Of a stretch of DNA of 9,087 nucleotides, positions 1 through 5,133 are shown piece by piece. The position numbers and the translations under genes are program-made. Each line of letters opens with the position of its first letter. Position 1 is the first letter of the stretch. This DNA is from Flavobacteriia bacterium (GTDB taxonomy: Bacteria; Bacteroidota; Bacteroidia; Flavobacteriales; Flavobacteriaceae), in assembly GCA_003973375.1 (NCBI GenBank), contig QNYL01000207.1:1-9087 (forward strand), written 5' to 3'. Below the pieces are notes generated by a model. The model saw only the letters and a program-made list of their open reading frames with translations. It was not told where the DNA came from and did no database searches.

Positions 1-527
1 CAGGATCCAACTGGGGAAGTTTTATCGGTATTACTTTTAATAATATTAAAGTGGGACTTACCGGATTTGTTTTTGGGGTTACCGGGGGAATTGGCACTGC
101 CTATGTTTTATTACAAAACGGGATCATGCTGGGAGCTTTTCAGTATTTCTTTGCCCAGCACGGTGTTTTCTGGCAAAGTGTAAAAGGGATCTGGTTACAC
201 GGATCTATGGAGATCTTTGCGATTGTTATTGAAGGAGCCGCCGGATTGATCCTCGGAGCCAGCATTTTATTCCCGGGTACAAGAACAAGGCTGAGCTCTT
301 TTAAACAGGGTATGCGCGACAGTTTAAAGATTGTGATCAGCACCTTTCCATTTACAATTGCTGCCGCTTTTATTGAAGGCTATATTTCACGCTATGCCAA
401 AGAAATGCCTCATATTTTAGCTGTTATTATCATCTTAGGCACTTTAAGTTTCATCTCTTTTTATTACCTGATCTATCCGGCCAGAGTTTATAAAAAGATT
501 AATCAGATCATTGCTCTTGAAAAATAA
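1..527 (+). CDS. SpoIIM-family (stage II sporulation protein M-like) integral membrane protein, 5' partial
   Basis: The frame is open from base 3 with no stop, so the N-terminal part lies outside the window. The GTG at 51 is only an internal Val, not a start. About 174 residues are visible; I recall related Bacteroidota proteins being around 320, so roughly half is missing. It is very hydrophobic, with several membrane segments: one rich in Gly near the left end (GVTGGIGTAYVLLQNG), one around EIFAIVIEGAAGLILG, and two towards the C-terminus. The Asn-Asn-Ile-Lys-Val-Gly stretch before the first segment and the HGSMEIFAIVIEGAAG stretch are the family signatures I rely on. The name comes from a sporulation protein, but this non-sporulating lineage uses the family otherwise; its molecular role is unknown. 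It overlaps the next gene by 11-17 bp, and its neighbours are DUF4129, DUF4350, moxR and DUF58, the usual partners. An RDD-family gene would be expected just upstream, unseen here. Confidence 0.85.
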   Translation, partial: GSNWGSFIGITFNNIKVGLTGFVFGVTGGIGTAYVLLQNGIMLGAFQYFFAQHGVFWQSVKGIWLHGSMEIFAIVIEGAAGLILGASILFPGTRTRLSSFKQGMRDSLKIVISTFPFTIAAAFIEGYISRYAKEMPHILAVIIILGTLSFISFYYLIYPARVYKKINQIIALEK

Positions 528-1242
528 AAAGATCCTTTTTCTGCTGATTCTGATGGTAAACTTCTTTACCCCTGATCTCTATGCTCAAAACACAATCGCA
601 AAAATAGATTCTGTTCCGGCAAAGGTCAGAACGATTAGCAAAGATTATAAGGAAAAATATATAAGAAACTCTGATTTTGACTACACAAGAAGTCCGTCAC
701 TCCTCACCAGAATAAAACAATGGATGATCTCCAAAATTGTCGAATTCTTTAACACCTCGGATGTAGATGCTGCGAAGATTTTCAGAACGATCAAAATAAC
801 TTTCTATGTCATTATTTTACTGGGGGTAATTTATATTCTGGTCAAACTATTCCTCAATAAAGAAATGAGATGGATCTTTAAAAAGAATCCCGATTCCGGC
901 AAGACCGAATATAAAAGTATTGTTGAAGATATCAGCGAAGTTGATTTTAAAGAATTGATCGACAAAGCAATAAGCAATAAAAATTATCGCCTGGCCATCA
1001 GGTATTATTATTTATGGTTACTAAAAGGTCTCGACAAAGCTTCCCTGATCCAATACGATGTGGAAAAGACCAATTACGATTATCAGGAGGAGCTTTCACG
1101 AACATCCTTTTCAGAGGATTTTAAACGAGCATCTTACTATTATTCCTATATCTGGTACGGGGAATTCCTTATCGGAGAAAAAGAATTTAACACAACCTCT
1201 GCCGTTTTCGATAAACTTTTAAAACAGATCAGGAATGTCTAA
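517..1242 (+). CDS. DUF4129 domain membrane protein of the MoxR/DUF58 cluster
   Basis: A protein of about 241 residues with an N-terminal signal sequence (MKNKKILFLLILMVN..., probable cleavage after LYA near residue 23), an extracytoplasmic stretch of about 65 residues, a single membrane helix near residues 92-113 (FYVIILLGVIYILVKLFL) and a cytosolic C-terminal DUF4129 domain near 155-233. The domain shows the family pattern: YRLAIRYYYLWLLKGL, then EKTNYDYQEEL, then a Tyr-rich YYYSYIWYGEF. No ATG lies at the 5' end. TTG 517 gives a textbook Met-Lys-Asn-Lys-Lys signal-peptide start; TTG 511 in the same frame adds Met-Leu; ATG 553 would destroy the signal peptide. It overlaps the upstream gene by 11 bp and the downstream gene by 8 bp, indicating translational coupling. 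DUF4129 has no known activity. From the layout I infer that it links the periplasm to the MoxR/DUF58 proteins, but that is not shown by sequence. Confidence 0.85.
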   Translation: MKNKKILFLLILMVNFFTPDLYAQNTIAKIDSVPAKVRTISKDYKEKYIRNSDFDYTRSPSLLTRIKQWMISKIVEFFNTSDVDAAKIFRTIKITFYVIILLGVIYILVKLFLNKEMRWIFKKNPDSGKTEYKSIVEDISEVDFKELIDKAISNKNYRLAIRYYYLWLLKGLDKASLIQYDVEKTNYDYQEELSRTSFSEDFKRASYYYSYIWYGEFLIGEKEFNTTSAVFDKLLKQIRNV

Positions 1243-2413
1243 AAGAGGAAAAATAATCGCAACAATAGTTGTACTTCTTGCTATTTTTATAGTGAGTAGT
1301 GGCGATAAACCTCTTGACTGGACCCCGGAATACAATGAAACGGGAGTAAAACCACTGGATCTAAAGATCTTTTTTGATCAATTACCGGATTTATTCGGCA
1401 ATCAGCCAGTAAGAAAAGTTTATACCACTTTTTACGAATACAAAGAAGCAGGTTTTCTGGACACCCTTCAAACCGGACAAAACTATATCAGTATTTCCGA
1501 TAAATTTACAATGGATAAGGTTTCTTTTAACGATCTGCTCAACTTTATAGGAAAAGGAAATACCGCTTTTCTCTCTGCAAGAAATTTTCCTTCATTTTTA
1601 AAAGATACGCTGAAATTTAAATTAGGTTACGACCCGATTCCGGTAACGGTAAAAAAGAATAAGCTTGGCTTTTATCATACCGGTGCAAAACTGGACTACG
1701 AAAGCAAACTGAAAGAGAACGTAACTTTCATTAAGGATTCTGCAACTTTTAAAAAACTGGGCTATATGACCGACAGAAAAGATAAGAAACAAATAAATCT
1801 TATTGCAATTCCTTTTCAAAAAGGCCTGATCTATATTCATACCCATCCTGAGATCTTTAGCAATTATCAGTTGATGGAAGCTAAAAATACAGATTATATC
1901 AATACACTGATCTCTTATTTACCTGAAGCTCCGGTTTATTTTAACCGGAATATAAAACAGGATCCCAATTTGAGTGATAGTCCGTTAAGATATATTTTAT
2001 CGCAACCTGCATTAAAATGGGCGTGGTATCTGGGATTGACAGGTATTGGATTATTTATGTACTTTAACGGGAAAAGACGACAGCGTGTGATACCGGAAAT
2101 TCAACCCAAAACCAATACCACCACCGAATTTGTAAAAACCATGAGTAATTTGTACCATGAAACTGAAGAGTACAACAATATTATTCAGAAGGAAATTACT
2201 TATTTTTTAGAGCATGTAAGGAATAAATATCATCTGACCACAGAGAATCTCAATGAGAAATTTATCAAAAAACTGGCATTAAAATCGGGAAATAATATTG
2301 AAGAGGTAGGATCACTGATCGTCATGATCTCAAAAATGAGAGATCTTAAATTTACAACCAAAACACCGCTGATCAATCTTCATAAAAAGATAGAAGCATT
2401 TTACAAAAAATAA
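1235..2413 (+). CDS. DUF4350 domain membrane protein
   Basis: A 392-residue protein with an N-terminal membrane anchor (residues 7-21, TIVVLLAIFIV), a large extracytoplasmic domain of about 235 residues, a second helix near 261-277 (WAWYLGLTGIGLFMYF) followed by the basic stop-transfer GKRRQR, and a helical cytosolic tail of about 110 residues. The external part matches DUF4350: the start PLDLKIFFDQLPDLF, then NYISISDKF, the Gly-Asn motif FIGKGNTAFLSARNFP (about 105-119) and the late KGLIYIHTHPEIFSN strand (about 196-210). DUF4350 belongs to a glutamine-amidotransferase-like fold group, but I see no Cys nucleophile motif, so a binding role is more likely than catalysis (inference). The ATG at 1235 follows AGGA directly and overlaps the previous stop by 8 bp; the ATPase gene begins 10 bp after this stop. 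The long cytosolic tail is the part best placed to meet the MoxR ATPase. Confidence 0.82.
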   Translation: MSKRGKIIATIVVLLAIFIVSSGDKPLDWTPEYNETGVKPLDLKIFFDQLPDLFGNQPVRKVYTTFYEYKEAGFLDTLQTGQNYISISDKFTMDKVSFNDLLNFIGKGNTAFLSARNFPSFLKDTLKFKLGYDPIPVTVKKNKLGFYHTGAKLDYESKLKENVTFIKDSATFKKLGYMTDRKDKKQINLIAIPFQKGLIYIHTHPEIFSNYQLMEAKNTDYINTLISYLPEAPVYFNRNIKQDPNLSDSPLRYILSQPALKWAWYLGLTGIGLFMYFNGKRRQRVIPEIQPKTNTTTEFVKTMSNLYHETEEYNNIIQKEITYFLEHVRNKYHLTTENLNEKFIKKLALKSGNNIEEVGSLIVMISKMRDLKFTTKTPLINLHKKIEAFYKK

Positions 2414-2423
2414 CTTATTAGAT

Positions 2424-3401
2424 ATGGAAAAAGACATACATTTTGAAAACCGGCTGGATCTGGAAGAACTGCAAAAAAGTGTAGCACTGATCAAATCAGA
2501 AATTGCAAAAGTGATCGTTGGCCAGAAAGAACTGGTCAATTTACTCATCACTGCCTTACTGGCTGAGGGTCATGTACTGCTGGAAGGTGTACCGGGAGTT
2601 GCTAAAACCATTACGGCCAAATTGCTGGCAAAATCGCTTAATGTCGATTTTAGCAGAATTCAGTTTACCCCTGATCTGATGCCATCGGACGTACTGGGAA
2701 CCTCGATCTTTAATTTAAAGGAATCAGAGTTCGAGTTTAAAAAAGGACCGGTTTTTTCAAATATTATCCTTACGGATGAGATCAACAGAGCTCCGGCAAA
2801 GACACAGGCCGCCTTGTTTGAAGTGATGGAAGAACACCAGATTACCATAGACGGACAAAAATATATCATGGAGGAACCTTATATGATCCTCGCTACGCAA
2901 AATCCAATAGAACAGGAAGGAACCTATCGTTTGCCCGAAGCCCAGCTCGATCGTTTTTTGTTTAAGATTACAATTGATTACCCGAATCTGGAAGAGGAAA
3001 TTGAGATCATTACAAGGGAGCACGAACTAAAAACCACCAAACTGGAAAAGATCACTCATAGTTTGAACAAAGAAGAGATCATCAAATATCAGAGACTTAT
3101 CAAAGATATTGTGGTAGAGCCTCATCTGATCAAATATATTGCTGAGATCGTGGCGAACACACGTACCAACCCGTTCCTGTATCTGGGTGCTTCTCCCAGA
3201 GCTTCGCTGGCCATGCTAAAAGCAGGAAAAGCCTACGCTGCAATCAACGGAAGGGATTTTGTCACTCCGGAAGATATTAAGAAAGTTGCCCTGCCTATCC
3301 TGCAACACAGAGTGATCATCACTCCGGAAAGGGAAATGGAAGGGATTACGAGCTCTCAGATCATCAACGACATTTTGCAAACCATAGAAATACCCAGATA
3401 A
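2424..3401 (+). CDS. MoxR-family AAA+ ATPase
   Basis: A 325-residue cytosolic AAA+ ATPase of the MoxR family, which act as chaperones that remodel or activate partner proteins using ATP. Visible motifs are Walker A GVPGVAKT (55-62), Walker B IILTDEINRAP (Asp118, Glu119), sensor 1 in ATQNP (Asn160), the MoxR signature EQEGTYRLPEAQLDRF (164-178) with candidate arginine finger Arg177, and sensor 2 in GASPRA (Arg259). The C-terminal lid follows, with the typical VTPEDIKKVALPILQHRV. Length is normal for the family and all key ATPase residues are present, so it should be active. The ATG at 2424 lies 10 bp after the DUF4350 gene. The DUF58 gene starts 14 bp downstream; MoxR-DUF58 pairing is the classic arrangement and indicates that these two work together. 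MoxR is a broad family, so the exact substrate cannot be read from this sequence. Confidence 0.96.
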   Translation: MEKDIHFENRLDLEELQKSVALIKSEIAKVIVGQKELVNLLITALLAEGHVLLEGVPGVAKTITAKLLAKSLNVDFSRIQFTPDLMPSDVLGTSIFNLKESEFEFKKGPVFSNIILTDEINRAPAKTQAALFEVMEEHQITIDGQKYIMEEPYMILATQNPIEQEGTYRLPEAQLDRFLFKITIDYPNLEEEIEIITREHELKTTKLEKITHSLNKEEIIKYQRLIKDIVVEPHLIKYIAEIVANTRTNPFLYLGASPRASLAMLKAGKAYAAINGRDFVTPEDIKKVALPILQHRVIITPEREMEGITSSQIINDILQTIEIPR

Positions 3402-3415
3402 TTATCCACAGATCA

Positions 3416-4786
3416 GTGAATCCTAAAGTCAAAAAAAGTTCAGAAAATAAATTGATACAGTTCTTTAAACAACTGTATCTTACCAATCGTTTCTTTTATA
3501 TTCTTATTGGAAATGTTGTACTTTTTGTCATTGCATTTATTATTCCCGGTTTATTCCTGACGGCGCAAATGGCATTGCTTGCCACCCTCATGTTTCTGAT
3601 CATTGATATCTTTATTCTTTTTTCAAATAAGAACGGACTTGAGGCGGAAAGGGTTTTACCTGAAAAATTCTCTAATGGCGATAAGAATTCTGTTTCTGTA
3701 ATACTGAGAAATAATTATAACATATTAATCAACAGCATTCTAATAGATGAATTGCCGTTCCAGTTTCAAAGTAGGGATTTCAAAATTGTGCAGAAGATTG
3801 AATCGGGGAAACGCATCAATATCGAATATGAGGTCACTCCGTTTGATCGGGGGGAATACCACTTCGGAGATCTGAATATCTACGCAAAAACCGTTTTAGG
3901 CCTGGCTTCTAAAAGATATATTTTTAACAGCGGACAGATGGTAAAAACCTATCCCGGCTTTTTAAAGTTAAGGGAATTTGATCTTTTCTCGATCAAACAT
4001 CTGGCACATTATTACGGCATTAAAAAGATCCGAAGAATTGGAAATTCTTTTGAATTTGAACAGATCAAAAAATATGTTCAGGGAGATAACATCAAGGATA
4101 TCAACTGGAAAGCCACTGCCAAAAAAAATAAACTCATGGTGAATCAGTTTCAGGATGAAAGGGCGCAACAGGTTTATTCCGTCATCGATAAAGGCCGGGT
4201 GATGAAAATGCCTTTTGATCAACTGACCCTGCTTGATCATGCCATCAATGCCTCTTTGATAATCAGCAATGTGGTGCTTGGAAAACAGGACAAGGCCGGT
4301 GTTTTCTCCTTTTCTAAAAGAACAGATAATTTTGTGGTGGCAGAAAGAAGAAATTCACAAATGAACCTGATCCTGGAATCGCTGTACAATGTTTCTACAG
4401 ACTTTTTCGAATCTGATTTCGGTAATTTATACGGTGCGATCAAAAGACATGTAACACAACGGAGTTTACTGTTTTTATATACCAATTTTGAAGGAATGGA
4501 TTCATTACACCGTCAGATGAATTATCTAAGGGCCATAAACAAAAGCCATTTGCTGGTTGTGATCTTTTTTCAAAATACCGAACTGGAGCAACTTACCAAG
4601 CAAACAGCACGTACCACTCAGGAGATCTTTGATAAAGTGATCGCTGAAAAATTTGTTTACGACAAAAGACTTATCGTATCAGAACTGAATACTTTTGGTA
4701 TTCAAACCCTTCTTACAACGCCTAAAAATCTCACCATTGATACCATCAATAAATACCTGGAGATTAAATCGAAAGGACTCTTATAA
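3416..4786 (+). CDS. DUF58 domain membrane protein (MoxR partner)
   Basis: A 456-residue protein with two adjacent N-terminal membrane helices (about 26-48 and 50-69), then a beta-rich region (about 75-175) and the DUF58 core. The core is seen in FEFEQIKKYVQGDNIKDINW (213-232), followed by KATAKKNKLMVNQF. After it comes a von Willebrand A-like region beginning YSVIDKGRVM (254-263). At the position of a metal-binding Asp-x-Ser-x-Ser motif it reads Asp-Lys-Gly-Arg-Val, so a normal MIDAS metal site is unlikely; this degeneracy is common in DUF58 proteins. DUF58 proteins are thought to be membrane-bound partners of MoxR ATPases. The start is uncertain. GTG 3416 gives a hydrophilic 12-residue leader, while TTG 3452 would start at MIQFFKQLYLTNRFF, which resembles my recollection of relatives more closely. 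It is the last gene of the run; an 80-bp gap with an 8-T tract but no evident hairpin follows. Confidence 0.9.
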   Translation: MNPKVKKSSENKLIQFFKQLYLTNRFFYILIGNVVLFVIAFIIPGLFLTAQMALLATLMFLIIDIFILFSNKNGLEAERVLPEKFSNGDKNSVSVILRNNYNILINSILIDELPFQFQSRDFKIVQKIESGKRINIEYEVTPFDRGEYHFGDLNIYAKTVLGLASKRYIFNSGQMVKTYPGFLKLREFDLFSIKHLAHYYGIKKIRRIGNSFEFEQIKKYVQGDNIKDINWKATAKKNKLMVNQFQDERAQQVYSVIDKGRVMKMPFDQLTLLDHAINASLIISNVVLGKQDKAGVFSFSKRTDNFVVAERRNSQMNLILESLYNVSTDFFESDFGNLYGAIKRHVTQRSLLFLYTNFEGMDSLHRQMNYLRAINKSHLLVVIFFQNTELEQLTKQTARTTQEIFDKVIAEKFVYDKRLIVSELNTFGIQTLLTTPKNLTIDTINKYLEIKSKGLL

Positions 4787-4836
4787 TTTTAACTTTTTTT
4801 TGTTGAAAATAGTTTAGAAAGTTTGTTGAATTTTTA

Positions 4837-4844
4837 TAGATTTG
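4837..4844 (+). promoter_or_regulatory. Putative Bacteroidota -7 promoter box (TAGATTTG)
   Basis: TAGATTTG is an exact match to the Bacteroidota -7 consensus TAnnTTTG and lies 22 bp before the ATG at 4867. The -33 element is poor: TTTA at 4813-4816, 20 bp upstream, is the best candidate for the usual TTG/TTTG. Transcription would start near 4850 and give a leader of about 15-20 nt. It separates the small gene from the upstream operon. Confidence 0.5.
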
Positions 4845-4860
4845 GTAACCTTAAAAAAAT

Positions 4861-4902
4861 TTAGAAATGACTTTATCAAAAATAAAAATGACTTTGCCAA
4901 AA
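4861..4902 (+). repeat. Imperfect 21-bp tandem duplication over the translation start of the small gene
   Basis: Two adjacent 21-bp units, 4861-4881 and 4882-4902, match at 17 of 21 positions. Their cores are ATGACTTTATCAAAA and ATGACTTTGCCAAAA. Each carries an ATG (4867 and 4888) in the same frame, so the encoded start is repeated as MTLSKIK and MTLPKYL. Unit length is seven codons, so the duplication is neutral for the frame. Confidence 0.75.
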
Positions 4903-5115
4903 TATCTTTTGGCCGATAACTCAGATTTTCCGGATGACATCTATATTCTGCACACAGAATATCCAAGATTTGTTCTCAATCTTAAAAATGATCATATGGA
5001 ATGGTTTGACGATCTTGAAGGAGATGAGTCGGAACTTGCAAATGAGATCGCTGCTTTAATAGATGAGGCCAGTACATTTTACGACAGGGAAATGGCACAG
5101 TATACTAAAGATTGA
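4867..5115 (+). CDS. Small acidic conserved hypothetical protein (82 aa)
   Basis: A soluble protein with no signal peptide or membrane segment, strongly acidic (many Asp and Glu, for example FDDLEGDESELANEIAALID). It has a two-part look: an N-terminal strand-rich part (PKYLLADNSDFPDDIYILHTEYPRFVLNLKND) and a C-terminal helix ending FYDREMAQYTKD. I recognise this pattern as a small protein recurrent in Flavobacteriia annotations but know no name or function for it. Two ATGs are available. 4867 gives 82 residues; 4888 gives 75 residues beginning MTLPKYLLADNSDFPDD, which I think matches relatives better. It has its own promoter box and converges on mutS2, whose stop lies 15 bp beyond its own stop. 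Codon use resembles that of its neighbours, so transfer is not indicated. Confidence 0.8.
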   Translation: MTLSKIKMTLPKYLLADNSDFPDDIYILHTEYPRFVLNLKNDHMEWFDDLEGDESELANEIAALIDEASTFYDREMAQYTKD

Positions 5116-5133
5116 TCGTAAAGAATCGGATCA
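5113..5133. other. Short palindrome spanning both convergent stop codons
   Basis: TGATC at 5113-5117 and GATCA at 5129-5133 form a 5-bp stem around an 11-nt interval, extendable by one more pair (G5118-C5127) if G5128 bulges. The outer three bases on each side are exactly the stop codons of the small gene (TGA, plus) and of mutS2 (TCA read on plus). On the plus strand a T-rich TCTCTTTTT follows. As a terminator it would be weak; no better terminator exists in this 15-bp gap. Confidence 0.3.

Noticed and set aside
51..527. A self-contained SpoIIM gene starting at GTG 51
   Set aside because: The frame is open upstream to base 3 and encodes family-like sequence there, so 51 is an internal codon of a truncated gene.
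2330..3023. Minus-strand open frames opposite the DUF4350 and moxR genes
   Set aside because: They lie antisense to well-supported genes, have Cys/Phe-rich unnatural composition, and have no promoter or neighbour support.
3402..3410. A replication origin based on TTATCCACA
   Set aside because: It is an isolated box; the second copy is 3.4 kb away in a coding region, and no origin-linked genes are nearby.
4787..4801. A rho-independent terminator after the DUF58 gene
   Set aside because: There is an 8-T tract at 4794-4801, but no GC-containing hairpin precedes it.
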